This document shows positions 34,760 through 43,454 of a stretch of 64,000 nt of DNA, piece after piece. The stretch is from Labedella gwakjiensis. Lineage in GTDB: Bacteria; Actinomycetota; Actinomycetes; Actinomycetales; Microbacteriaceae. The stretch lies in assembly GCF_003014675.1 (NCBI RefSeq), contig NZ_PYAU01000001.1, forward strand, positions 2,604,001 through 2,668,000, read 5' to 3'. Under the pieces are notes generated by a model, which did no database searches, was not told where the DNA came from, and worked only from the letters and a program-made list of their open reading frames with translations. Numbering within the stretch: position 1 is the first letter of the stretch; every line of letters begins with the position of its first letter. The translations under genes and the position numbers were made by a program.

Positions 34760-36001
34760 ATGCTCCCCGTCACCAGCGGGCCGACGACGTTGTCCTCGGC
34801 CCGCGTTCGTCTTGCCCTGCTCGCGCTCGCCGTCGGCGGGTTCGGCATCGGCACCACCGAGTTTGCTGCCATGGGGCTGCTGCCGCAGATCGCCACCGAT
34901 CTGTTCCCTGCGCTCTCGACGGCCGACCCTGAGCAGGCGAACGCGCAGGCCGGACTCGTGATCACCGCCTACGCACTCGGCGTCGTGGTCGGGGCACCGA
35001 CGATCAACTCCCTGGTCGCGCGGTTCCGTCGCGATCGGGTGCTCGTGATCCTCGCCGTCGCCTTCACTCTCATGAACCTCGCGGCCGCCCTCGCGCCCAC
35101 GTTCGAACTCATCCTCGTGTTCCGTTTCCTCGCCGGCATCCCGCATGGCGCCTACTTCGGACTCGCCGCCCTCGTCGCCGCGAAACTCATGGGGCCGGGG
35201 CGGCGGGCGCAGGGCGTGGCCTTCGCGATGGCCGGGCTCACGGTGGCGAACGTGATCGGCGTGCCTCTCGCCACGCTCATCGGCCAGGCCTTCGGCTGGC
35301 GTGTCGCCTTCGTGCTCGTCGCGGCGATCTTCGCCGTCTCGACGGTGGCGATCTGGTTCGCCGTGCCCCGGATGGACGGCTCGCCGGAGCAGACCATGCG
35401 GCGGGAACTGACCGTGTTCCGCAACGGTCGGGTGTGGTTCGCGCTGCTCACCGGATGCATCATCCTGGGCGGCCTCTTCGCGGTGTACACATACCTCTCG
35501 CCCATCACGACGGAGCTCGCGGGGCTGCCGGAGGGCGCGGTGCCGTGGGTGCTCGCGACCGTCGGACTCGGGATGACCATCGGCAACCTGGTGGGCGGAC
35601 GGGTGGCCGACTGGAGCGTCATGAAGAGTCTCTTCGGCTTCGCGTTCCTCATGCTGCTGTCGCTCTTCGGCTTCGCGCTCACGGCGCAGTGGCCCGTCAC
35701 GCTCTTCCTCTTCACCTTCGCCGTCGGGTTCGCGACGCAGGGGCTCGGGCCGACCATCCAGACGCGGCTCATGGACGTGGCCGGGGACAGTCAGACCATC
35801 GCCGCCGGGCTCATCCACTCGGCACTCAACGTGGGCAACGCCCTCGGCGCCTACTTCGGCGGTGTCGCGATCGCGGCGAAGCTCGGCTACGCCTCACCGG
35901 CCGTCGTGGGCATGGGACTGACGGTGGTGGGCATCGCGATCGCGGCGCTCGGCTATGTGCTCGAACGCCGCGGGATCCTCGGTCCTCGACCTACTCGATG
36001 A
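34760..36001 (+). CDS. Major facilitator superfamily efflux transporter (DHA1/AraJ-like)
   Basis: 413 residues, twelve predicted helices. The N-terminus LLALAVGGFGIGTTEFAAMG is the motif of the sugar/drug efflux AraJ-YdhP group; NSLVARFRRDRVLVILAVAF is MFS motif A, and FRFLAGIPHGAYFGLAAL motif B. The last 11 bases overlap the 3' end of the response regulator gene on the other strand, so neither can have its own terminator between them. Substrate unknown. Confidence 0.9.
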   Translation: MLPVTSGPTTLSSARVRLALLALAVGGFGIGTTEFAAMGLLPQIATDLFPALSTADPEQANAQAGLVITAYALGVVVGAPTINSLVARFRRDRVLVILAVAFTLMNLAAALAPTFELILVFRFLAGIPHGAYFGLAALVAAKLMGPGRRAQGVAFAMAGLTVANVIGVPLATLIGQAFGWRVAFVLVAAIFAVSTVAIWFAVPRMDGSPEQTMRRELTVFRNGRVWFALLTGCIILGGLFAVYTYLSPITTELAGLPEGAVPWVLATVGLGMTIGNLVGGRVADWSVMKSLFGFAFLMLLSLFGFALTAQWPVTLFLFTFAVGFATQGLGPTIQTRLMDVAGDSQTIAAGLIHSALNVGNALGAYFGGVAIAAKLGYASPAVVGMGLTVVGIAIAALGYVLERRGILGPRPTR

Positions 36002-36638
36002 TGATGCCGTCGAGGATGGCGCGCTTGCGCAGCGCCACCTTCGTGCCCACGTCGAAGCCGCTCGAGCGGTACTTCTCGCGGATGCGCTTGAGGTAGGACT
36101 TCGCGGTCTCCTCGGAGATGCTGAGCTCGTAGGCCACCGACTTCACGGGCTCGCCGGCCGCATAGAGCGCCATCACCCGACGCTCCTGCGCGCTGAGCTT
36201 GGGCGCCTCGTTCGGCTCCGAGTTGAGGGCGACGTCGAGCTCGTCCGACACGAACATCTGTCCGCGGTGTGCGGCGCGGATGGCCTGGACGATCATGGAC
36301 GCGTCCTCGCTCTTCACGAGGTAGCCGTGGGCGCCGGCCGCGAGCGCCTCGCGCACGAACTTCGGGTCGGAGTATGTGCTCATGAGCACCGTCTTCACGC
36401 CCGTGGTCTTGAGGGTGGAGATCTTGAGGACGACGGGGATGTTGTCCTTGAGGTCGAGGTCGAGGAGCACGACGTCGACCGGGAACTCGGGGTGCGTGAG
36501 CAGCTCCGGCCACGTGGCGACAGCAGCGACCATGCTGATGTCGTCCGCCGCACCACGGATCCACTCGGTGAGTGCACCCAGCAGCATCTTGTGGTCGTCG
36601 ACGATGGCCAGACGGATGTTGTCCGTGCGAATGCTCAT
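35991..36638 (-). CDS. NarL/FixJ-family response regulator
   Basis: 215 residues. Receiver domain 8-125 with acidic pair Asp14/Asp15, phosphoacceptor Asp60 (VVLLDLDLKD), and Lys109 (HGYLVKS). The C-terminal LuxR-type helix-turn-helix is LSAQERRVMALYAAGEPVKS through SISEETAKSYLKRIREKYR. Last gene of the HK-membrane protein-RR cluster; a 35-bp gap with AGAATTCT palindrome separates it from the membrane protein gene. Its 3' end overlaps the convergent MFS gene. Target genes unknown. Confidence 0.93.
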   Translation of the reverse strand: MSIRTDNIRLAIVDDHKMLLGALTEWIRGAADDISMVAAVATWPELLTHPEFPVDVVLLDLDLKDNIPVVLKISTLKTTGVKTVLMSTYSDPKFVREALAAGAHGYLVKSEDASMIVQAIRAAHRGQMFVSDELDVALNSEPNEAPKLSAQERRVMALYAAGEPVKSVAYELSISEETAKSYLKRIREKYRSSGFDVGTKVALRKRAILDGIIIE

Positions 36639-36673
36639 TCGTTCTCCCTGAACTCTTGACAGAATTCTAGTGT

Positions 36674-37897
36674 TCACCGCTGCTGATCCGAGGGAGGCGG
36701 GACCTCCGTCTCGATGTCGACCCGCAGGCCGAGCGGTGTCGTCGTGTCGGTGTACCGGCCGACGCGGCGCAGCGACGCCCACGTGATCGCCTCGACGCGC
36801 GAGCGGCTGATGCCGTCCACATCGATCGCGATGAGGATGCGACGCACGTCCGATCGAGGCTGCTCCTTGCGCTCGATGAGGCTCACCCGCGCGGTCGCCT
36901 GCATGCGTGCGGCGCTCGACATGAGCATCCAGAGTCCCGACAACAGCCCGTCCCGCTGGAGCTGGTCGAGCCGCGCCGAGAGGCCCTTCGCATCGTCGAT
37001 CGTCACGTGGTCGCTCAGGAACTCCGACTCGCTGACCGCGTGGGACAGCCACGTGTTGTGGTGGCCGGCGACGAGGTGGCGTCGCAATTCCGTCGCGAGC
37101 GCACTCGCCTGGTCGGCGCGCTCGGGGCTGAGGGGAAGGGGCTCGCGCCCTGTCGCGACGTCGTCGAAGAGCTCCTCCACCTCGTGGTCGAGCTCGGCGA
37201 GTTCCGCGCTGCCGAGGACGCCGGCCGTGAGGACGACGGGTGCGGAGATCGCGCTCTGCGTGAGCACGCGGTCGAGGGCGAGCAGGATGTGGCGGCGGTA
37301 CGACCCGAGGATCGACGCGGCGATGACCGGGGGCACCATCGCGAGGACGAGGAAGAGCAGAAGTGGGCCCAATTGCTCCTCGGCGGGCCCCGGTACGAGC
37401 ACTCCGAGCGTGAGACCGCCCCCCAGGATGGCCGACGCGATCACGATCTCGCGCGCAGGCCGCAGCGACGACGCGCCGAGCAGGACAGCGCCCACCGCGA
37501 TGGCCGAGGTGGGGTAGAGGCCATCGGTCACGTGCTGCCAGATCGCGGCGAAGTCGAGCACGGCTGCTGCCGTCAGGCTCAACACCATCCCCCAGAACAG
37601 CCGCGTCGAGAAGATGAAGCCGGCGGCACGGAGCGCCACCGTGACGAGGGCGACGGTCACGAAGAGGATCGCCCACGAGGCGAGGTTGAGCGGCAGGCGG
37701 GGGAATTCGTTCAGGTGGTCGAGGAAGCGCCAGAACGCGTGGAGGAAGAGGAGGCCTCCAGCGAGGCCGAGACCCACGCCGAGCTGCGAGGTGTTGAGGG
37801 TGAGGAGCGACGTCTCGCGCAGCCCGGCACGGCGGACGCGGTCCGTCTGCCACTCGAGACCCAGGGACGGATCGATGCCGCCGGACGGGGCGCTCAC
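36674..37897 (-). CDS. Membrane protein between histidine kinase and response regulator, possible degenerate kinase
   Basis: 407 residues. Six or so helices in the first 210 residues (TSQLGVGLGLAGGLLFLHAF, LASWAILFVTVALVTVALRA, LGPLLLFLVLAMVPPVIAAS), then about 195 cytosolic residues. The cytosolic part has the length and helix-then-beta pattern of a kinase core (HEVEELFDDVATGREPLPLS, LLSGLWMLMSSAARM, RRILIAIDVDGISRSRVEAI, ending LRVDIETEVPP) but no phosphoacceptor His motif and no N, G1 or G2 boxes. The GTG start overlaps the kinase stop (GTGA), so it is made in fixed ratio with the kinase. Could be a pseudokinase-like partner. Confidence 0.65.
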   Translation of the reverse strand: MSAPSGGIDPSLGLEWQTDRVRRAGLRETSLLTLNTSQLGVGLGLAGGLLFLHAFWRFLDHLNEFPRLPLNLASWAILFVTVALVTVALRAAGFIFSTRLFWGMVLSLTAAAVLDFAAIWQHVTDGLYPTSAIAVGAVLLGASSLRPAREIVIASAILGGGLTLGVLVPGPAEEQLGPLLLFLVLAMVPPVIAASILGSYRRHILLALDRVLTQSAISAPVVLTAGVLGSAELAELDHEVEELFDDVATGREPLPLSPERADQASALATELRRHLVAGHHNTWLSHAVSESEFLSDHVTIDDAKGLSARLDQLQRDGLLSGLWMLMSSAARMQATARVSLIERKEQPRSDVRRILIAIDVDGISRSRVEAITWASLRRVGRYTDTTTPLGLRVDIETEVPPPSDQQR

Positions 37898-39120
37898 TTC
37901 GGCACCTCGAGGACCACGGTGGTGCCGGCGCCGGGGGAGGAGAAGACGCGCACCGTGCCGCCGATGTCCTCGGTGCGAGCGATCACCGACTGCTGGAAGC
38001 CGAGGCTCGACCGACCGATCGTCGCGGGGTCGAATCCGGCGCCGGCGTCCGTGACAACGCCCCGCACGACCATGCCGTCGTCGCTCAGAGTGACGTGGGC
38101 CTCATCGACGCCCGCGTGCCGTCGCACGTTCTCGATGCACTCGGTGAGCGCGAGGATGAAGGCCTCGAGCCGCGCCTGCTCGAGACCGAGCTGGCCGGAA
38201 CCATGCCAGGCCACGTCGAGCCCGGAACCCGCGAAGCGCGCCTTCACGGTCTCCAAGGTGCCGTTGAGCTGGAGCTCGGCCGTGTGCGTGAGCGTGTAGG
38301 CGCCGGACGAGCGCGGTGTGGGACTCTCGCCCTCGCGCAGCCGCCGCAGCAGGTCGCGGTCGGAGGCGGCCTGCTCGCGCATCGCGGCCGCATCCACCCC
38401 GCGACCCGCGTGGGCGAGGAGCGTCAGGGTGGCGAGCGCGGTGTCGTGGAGGAGGCGCGCGTCGCGGTGGCGCTGGGCCTCTGCCTCGCTCGCCCTCCGC
38501 TCGATCAGGTACGTGTAGCCGATGCTCGAGATGCGTCGCATGACGCGGGGGTTCGCTCGCGTGAGCCACAGGCCGAAGATCGTCGTCACCGCCCACCCGA
38601 GGATCACGAGGACGGGAGCGGACAGTGCGGCTTCGTCGCCGATGTCCGCCTCGAGGAGCGTCGCGATCGTGACGGTGGTCGCGATGCCGTACACGAGCAG
38701 GATGACCTGAGCCCAGGTGGAGGACAGGACCGTGCCGATGCAGCCGATGCCCCACCCGGCGATCATGACGAGGGCGGCGGCCGCCGACGGCTCCGGTTCG
38801 GGTCCCGCGGCGATCCCCACCGTGGCGAGGCACAGGATGCCGGCCGCGTACACGCCCACGATCGACAGGCCGTGAGGATACCGCGCGAGCACGATGTGGG
38901 TGGCGGCCAGGAGAACGATCGTCGCGTAGCACCAGACGATCGCCGATCCGTCCACCGCTCCGGGGATGGCGAGGGCGATAGCGGCTCCGGACACGCCCGT
39001 GAAGCCGAAGCTCCGGGCCATCCGGTACGCGAGCCGACTCTGCTGGATCGAGAAGCGGTCGATCGATTCGAACTGTCGACGGATGGGATCGGAAGCCTCG
39101 GTGCCGCGCCACACGCTCAT
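37894..39120 (-). CDS. NarL-type membrane sensor histidine kinase
   Basis: 408 residues from ATG 39120, with AAGGGG upstream. Five or six N-terminal helices (residues 35-190; for example IVWCYATIVLLAATHIVL). The HisKA_3 phosphoacceptor is His225 (RDARLLHDTALATLTLLAHA). The ATPase domain has TECIENVRRHAGVDEAHV (N box), VVTDAGAGFDP and SSLGFQQSVIARTEDIGG (G boxes) and ends GAGTTVVLEVPK. No extracytoplasmic sensor domain, so the stimulus is probably in or at the membrane. Heads the three-gene signalling operon. Confidence 0.92.
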   Translation of the reverse strand: MSVWRGTEASDPIRRQFESIDRFSIQQSRLAYRMARSFGFTGVSGAAIALAIPGAVDGSAIVWCYATIVLLAATHIVLARYPHGLSIVGVYAAGILCLATVGIAAGPEPEPSAAAALVMIAGWGIGCIGTVLSSTWAQVILLVYGIATTVTIATLLEADIGDEAALSAPVLVILGWAVTTIFGLWLTRANPRVMRRISSIGYTYLIERRASEAEAQRHRDARLLHDTALATLTLLAHAGRGVDAAAMREQAASDRDLLRRLREGESPTPRSSGAYTLTHTAELQLNGTLETVKARFAGSGLDVAWHGSGQLGLEQARLEAFILALTECIENVRRHAGVDEAHVTLSDDGMVVRGVVTDAGAGFDPATIGRSSLGFQQSVIARTEDIGGTVRVFSSPGAGTTVVLEVPK

Positions 39121-39222
39121 GCCGGCCCCTTCTGTCGTGCCCCGCGTCGTGCGCACCAGCATAGGCCGCGAGCGCGCGACTCGGACCGGCGCGACACGCG
39201 ACAGCGGTACCTGCCGGAGGAG

Positions 39223-40428
39223 TCAGCTCGCGAAGATGCGCGCGAGGTGGTCCGAGACGGCGTCGAACTCGATGAGGAAGCCGTCATGACCGAAGTCGGA
39301 GACGATCACGGCAGCGTCGTCCCCGTCGATGTTCGTGGTGATTCCCGCGGCGATCCGCCGCTGCCCGTCGAGGGGGAAAAGGCGGTCGGAGTCGATGCCG
39401 ACCACGAGCGTGCGGGCTGTGACCCGGGAGAGGGCCTCCTCGACGGAGCCGCGTCCCCGCCCGATGTCGTGCGAGTTCATCGCATCGACGAGCGTGATGT
39501 AGCTGTTCGCATCGAAGCGGCGCGTGAACTTGTTGCCGTGGAAGTCGAGGTATGACGAGATCGCGAAGCGCCCGGAATCCGCGAGGGGGTCGATGTCCGA
39601 CTGCCAGCGTCGACCGAAGCGGTCGTTGAGCTCGGTGGAGCTGCGGTACTGGAGGAGCGCCATGCGGCGGGCGAGGGCGAGACCGCGGTGGGGTCCGCCG
39701 CCGTCGGCCGCGTCGTAGTAGCTGCCGCCGTGCCAGGCCGGGTCCATCCGGATGGCTTCGAGCTGCACCGAGTTGAGCGCGATCTGGTCGGCCGTGGTCA
39801 CGGGAGGCGAGGCGAGGATCGCCACGCGATCGAGCCGTTCCGGCAGACCGACGGCCCATTCGAGGGCGTGCATCCCGCCCATGGAACCGCCGATGACGGC
39901 TGCCCAGCGGTCGACGCCGAACGAGTCGGCGAGGAGGGCCTGCGCCGTCACCTGATCACGCACGCTGACGGAGGGGAAGCGCGCGCCCCACTCGCGGCCG
40001 TCCGGTGCGAACGAGGCCGGTCCCGTCGACCCCTGGCAGCCGCCGAGCATGTTGGGGACCACGACGAACCACCGATCGGTGTCGACCGCGAGTCCAGGAC
40101 CGACGATCTGGTCCCACCACCCGGCCGTCGGCTGTCCCGGACCCGCGTCGCCGCGTGCATGGGAGTCGCCCGTGAGCGCGTGGGTGATGAGCACGGCGTT
40201 GTCGCGGGACGGGGAGAGCTCGCCCCATGTCTCGTAGGCGAGGCGCACGTGCGGGAGGTGCCCGCCGAACTCGAGGTCGAGCGGCCCGAGGTCCGCGAAG
40301 CGGCGGTTCGCCACGGGATCGCCGTCGCGCCATGCGCCGGTGGCCGGCGGACGTCCGAGGAGGCTGCGCACCTCGGCGTCCGTCACGATGCGCGACGGGA
40401 CGGTGTCCTCGGGTGTCTGCCAGTCCAT
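39223..40428 (-). CDS. metX: Homoserine O-acetyltransferase
   Basis: 401-residue alpha/beta hydrolase that acetylates homoserine for methionine synthesis. Nucleophile Ser182 in GGSMGGMHALEWAV; catalytic Asp in the VVGIDSDRLFPLDGQ region and His in FGHDGFLIEFD near the C-terminus. ITHALTGDSHARGD and NMLGGCQGSTGPAS are family motifs. The following enzyme of the direct-sulfhydrylation route, metY, lies just upstream on the same strand; a 145-bp spacer with an inverted repeat separates them. Confidence 0.95.
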   Translation of the reverse strand: MDWQTPEDTVPSRIVTDAEVRSLLGRPPATGAWRDGDPVANRRFADLGPLDLEFGGHLPHVRLAYETWGELSPSRDNAVLITHALTGDSHARGDAGPGQPTAGWWDQIVGPGLAVDTDRWFVVVPNMLGGCQGSTGPASFAPDGREWGARFPSVSVRDQVTAQALLADSFGVDRWAAVIGGSMGGMHALEWAVGLPERLDRVAILASPPVTTADQIALNSVQLEAIRMDPAWHGGSYYDAADGGGPHRGLALARRMALLQYRSSTELNDRFGRRWQSDIDPLADSGRFAISSYLDFHGNKFTRRFDANSYITLVDAMNSHDIGRGRGSVEEALSRVTARTLVVGIDSDRLFPLDGQRRIAAGITTNIDGDDAAVIVSDFGHDGFLIEFDAVSDHLARIFAS

Positions 40429-40489
40429 GTCCCCATCCTCCCCGAAGAACCGACACCTCTCGCCTGTGTTACACGCCCCCGTGATGCGC

Positions 40490-40548
40490 GTGAGGTGTCA
40501 CCCGGGTTGCTCGACGGGCAGGTCGAGCGACCGCAGGCGACACCTCAC
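40490..40548 (-). repeat. Nested inverted repeats in the metY-metX spacer
   Basis: GTGAGGTGTC (40490-40499) pairs with GACACCTCAC (40539-40548); inside it GCTCGAC (40509-40515) pairs with GTCGAGC (40522-40528). A third copy of the AGGTGTC motif (as GACACCT, 40452-40458) lies nearer metX. It could be a metY terminator/attenuator or paired operators for a methionine regulator. Confidence 0.6.
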
Positions 40549-40573
40549 GGAAGGCGGGTGACGCGGCAGCGCG

Positions 40574-41899
40574 TCAGACGCGGGCTGCCTCCACGACCGC
40601 ACGAGCGGCGGCGAACGCCTGGTCCAGGTCGGCCTTCAGGTCGTCGATGTTCTCGAGACCCACGGAGAGTCGGACGAGGCCCGGCGTGACGCCGGCGGTC
40701 AGCTGCTGTTCCGGGGTGAGCTGCGAGTGCGTCGTTGAGGCCGGGTGGATGACGAGCGAGCGGACGTCGCCGATGTTCGCGAGGTGCGAGAACAGCGTGA
40801 GGCTGTTGACGAGGGTGCGGCCGGCGTCCACTCCGCCCTTGAGCTCGAACGAGAGCACCGCGCCGACACCCTTCGGGGCGTAGCGGTTGGCCGCCGCGTA
40901 CCAGGGGCTCGACGGGAGTCCCGAGTAGTTGACCGAGGCGACGTCCGGGTGGCCGTCGAGCCACTCGGCGATTTCCTGGGCGTTCTGCACGTGGCGCTCG
41001 ATGCGCAGGCTGAGCGTCTCGATGCCCTGGATGAGCAGCCACGCGCTGTTCGGCGAGATGGCCGCACCGAGGTCGCGCAGCACCTGAACGCGCGCCTTGA
41101 TGATGTAGGCGAGACCGTCGCCGACAGCCGTCGTGTAGCTCGCGCCGTGGTACGAGGGGTCCGGCTCGGTGAGTCCGGGGAACTTATCCACGTTCTTCGA
41201 CCACTCGAACGAGCCGCCGTCCACGATCGCGCCGCCGATGACGGTGCCGTGTCCGCCGAGGAACTTCGTGGCGGAGTGGACGATGATGTCCGCGCCGTGC
41301 TCGAACGGACGGATGAGGTACGGGGTCGCGATCGTGTTGTCGACGATGAGCGGCACACCGGCCTCGTGCGCGACATCGGCGACGAGGCGGATGTCGAGGA
41401 TGTTGATCTTCGGGTTGCCCACGGTCTCGCCGAAGAAGAGCTTCGTGTTGGGGCGGACAGCGCGCGCCCACTCGTCGGCGTCGTCCTGGTTCTCCACGAA
41501 GGTGGTCTCGATGCCGAGCTTCGCGAGCGTGTACTTGAAGAGGTTGTACGTGCCGCCGTAGATCGACGAGCTCGACACGATGTGGTCGCCGGCCTGCGCG
41601 ATGTTGAGGATCGCGGCCGTCTCCGCGGCCTGACCCGACGCGAAGAGGAGGGCGCCGGTGCCCCCCTCGAGCGCGGCGAGCCGCTGCTCGACGACGTCCT
41701 GCGTGGGGTTCTGGATGCGCGTGTAGATGTTGCCGAACTCCGCGAGAGCGAACAGGTTCTTCGCGTGGTCTGCATCGTTGAAGACGTAGCTCGTGGTCTG
41801 GTAGATCGGCGTCGCGCGGGCGTTGGTCACGGGGTCGGGCTGAGCACCCGAGTGGATCTGCTTGGTCTCGAACTGCCAGTTCGGCGTGGCGTCGCTCAT
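40574..41899 (-). CDS. metY: O-acetylhomoserine sulfhydrylase
   Basis: 441-residue PLP enzyme making homocysteine from O-acetylhomoserine and sulfide. The PLP Schiff-base lysine is Lys212 (HSATKFLGGHG); the substrate and cofactor motifs FGNIYTRIQNPTQDVVEQRL and IPLIVDNT-type VPLIVDNTIATPYL are present. ATG 41899 follows GGGAGAA. It forms, with metX, the direct sulfhydrylation branch. The codons upstream to 42016 are not coding. I see no SAM riboswitch in its leader. Confidence 0.95.
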   Translation of the reverse strand: MSDATPNWQFETKQIHSGAQPDPVTNARATPIYQTTSYVFNDADHAKNLFALAEFGNIYTRIQNPTQDVVEQRLAALEGGTGALLFASGQAAETAAILNIAQAGDHIVSSSSIYGGTYNLFKYTLAKLGIETTFVENQDDADEWARAVRPNTKLFFGETVGNPKINILDIRLVADVAHEAGVPLIVDNTIATPYLIRPFEHGADIIVHSATKFLGGHGTVIGGAIVDGGSFEWSKNVDKFPGLTEPDPSYHGASYTTAVGDGLAYIIKARVQVLRDLGAAISPNSAWLLIQGIETLSLRIERHVQNAQEIAEWLDGHPDVASVNYSGLPSSPWYAAANRYAPKGVGAVLSFELKGGVDAGRTLVNSLTLFSHLANIGDVRSLVIHPASTTHSQLTPEQQLTAGVTPGLVRLSVGLENIDDLKADLDQAFAAARAVVEAARV

Positions 41900-42090
41900 G
41901 GGGTTCTCCCTCGAAGTGTGAACGTGCTGGGTGGTCTGGTCGCCGGACGGCGTACGACGAGAGTAGGCAGGGCTGCCCGATGCGACAACGGCGACCGCAA
42001 CACGACGTAACCGCATCCGTGCCGCGCGCGCCCGTCCGTCCGGGTGGGGAGGACCCGGCCGGGCCGACGGGGGAGTGCGCTCCCGGGCAA

Positions 42091-42096
42091 TACGCT
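42091..42096 (+). promoter_or_regulatory. -10 hexamer for a leaderless SDR operon transcript
   Basis: TACGCT ends 6 bases before the ATG at 42103. Confidence 0.4.
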
Positions 42097-42102
42097 GGAG
42101 TC

Positions 42103-42879
42103 ATGACGGTGAGACGCGCGGTGGTCACGGGAGCGAGTTCGGGGATCGGGAGGGCCACGGCCGCCCTGTTCCGGCAGCACGGCTGGGAGGTGCTCGGCGT
42201 CGCACGCCGCGCCGACCGGCTCGCTGAACTCGCCGCGGAGACCGGCGCCGACACGGTCGTGGCCGACGTGACGGTGGCCGAGGACGTCGAGCGCGTGCGC
42301 GAAGCCGTCGAGTCCCTCGGGGGCGCGAGCGTGCTCGTCTGCAACGCCGGCGGCGCGATCGGCCTCGACTCCGTGGAGACCTCGTCCCCCGACGACTGGC
42401 GTCGCATGTTCGACGTCAACGTGATCGGGACGCAGCGCATGATCGCCGCCCTGCTCCCGTCCCTGCGCGCATCCACGACGGAGGGCGGGACCGCGTCGAT
42501 CGTGGGAGTCACATCGATCGCCGCACACCGCGCCTACGAGGGCGGCGGCGGATACAACGCCACGAAGTTCGCCCAGCGCGCCGTGCTCGAGGTGCTGCGC
42601 CTCGAGCTCAGCGGCGAGCCCATCCGCGTGATCGAGGTGGCTCCCGGCATGGTGCGCACCGAGGAGTTCTCTCTCAACCGCTTCGGCGGGGACAAGGACC
42701 GCGCAGACGCGGTGTATGACAACGTGCCGGCGCCGCTCGTGGCCGAGGACATCGCCGAGGTGATCGTGCACGCGTCCGAGTTGCCTCCCCACGTGGACCT
42801 CGACTCCATCACCGTGAAGCCCGTGGCGCAGGCCGCTCCCCACAAGGTGGCGCGCGGCGAGTTGAAGGCCAAGGTGTGA
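42103..42879 (+). CDS. Short-chain dehydrogenase/reductase (YdfG-like)
   Basis: 258 residues, Rossmann fold. Cofactor motif TGASSGIG at residues 9-16; VARRADRL after strand 2 favours NADP(H). NAGG and the catalytic Ser (VTSIAAHRA) and YNATK (Tyr-Lys) follow; APGMVRTEEFSLNRFGGDK resembles serine/3-hydroxy acid dehydrogenases of the YdfG type. The actual substrate is unknown. First gene of a run of four genes overlapping by four bases each (SDR, phosphoribosyltransferase, S51-like, ung). Confidence 0.9.
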   Translation: MTVRRAVVTGASSGIGRATAALFRQHGWEVLGVARRADRLAELAAETGADTVVADVTVAEDVERVREAVESLGGASVLVCNAGGAIGLDSVETSSPDDWRRMFDVNVIGTQRMIAALLPSLRASTTEGGTASIVGVTSIAAHRAYEGGGGYNATKFAQRAVLEVLRLELSGEPIRVIEVAPGMVRTEEFSLNRFGGDKDRADAVYDNVPAPLVAEDIAEVIVHASELPPHVDLDSITVKPVAQAAPHKVARGELKAKV

Positions 42880-43454
42880 GCGCGCCGGCGGACCGCGAGG
42901 TCCTCACCTGGGACGAATTCGGTCGAGCCTCCCGTGAGCTCGCCCGCACGGTGCGACGCAGCGGATTCGACCCCGACCTCGTGGTGGCGATCGCGCGCGG
43001 CGGCCTCCCGCTCGCCGGCGCCATCTCCTACGCGCTCGGCACCAAGATGTGCGGCTCGATCAACGTCGAGTTCTACACGGACGTGCACGAGACGTTGCCC
43101 GAGCCGATCCTGCTGCCGCCGATGCTCGACGCCCCGGCGCTCGCCGGCAAGCGGGTGCTCCTCGCCGACGACGTCTCCGACTCCGGCCGCACCCTCGCCC
43201 TCGTCGTCGATCTGCTCACGGGATACGGAGCGGAGGTGCGCAGCGTGACGCTGTACACGAAGCCGCGCACCGTGCACGAGCCGCACTACGACTGGCGCAA
43301 GACGGACAAGTGGATCACGTTCCCCTGGTCGGCGCTGCCTCCCGTGGGCGCGGACGGGCTCGATGACGACGGCGACGACACGCGCGCCGATGACACACGG
43401 ACTGACGACCGCGGCGACGACGCCGTGGCGAGCAACGAGGGGACGAAGGCATGA
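42876..43454 (+). CDS. Purine-type phosphoribosyltransferase
   Basis: 192 residues. The PRPP-binding loop VLLADDVSDSGRTLALVVD (about 98-116) and the hood region VVAIARGGLPLAGAISYALG define a type I phosphoribosyltransferase, closest in appearance to archaeal/actinobacterial hypoxanthine/xanthine or guanine transferases (DWRKTDKWITFPWS). The last 35 residues are an unusual acidic repeat-like tail (DDDGDDTRADDTRTDDRGDD), probably disordered. GTG start overlaps the SDR stop; its stop overlaps the next start. Confidence 0.87.
   Translation: MSAPADREVLTWDEFGRASRELARTVRRSGFDPDLVVAIARGGLPLAGAISYALGTKMCGSINVEFYTDVHETLPEPILLPPMLDAPALAGKRVLLADDVSDSGRTLALVVDLLTGYGAEVRSVTLYTKPRTVHEPHYDWRKTDKWITFPWSALPPVGADGLDDDGDDTRADDTRTDDRGDDAVASNEGTKA

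Noticed and set aside
41900-42102. SAM riboswitch upstream of metY
   Set aside because: I looked for SAM-I and SAM-IV type conserved cores in the minus-strand leader and saw none.
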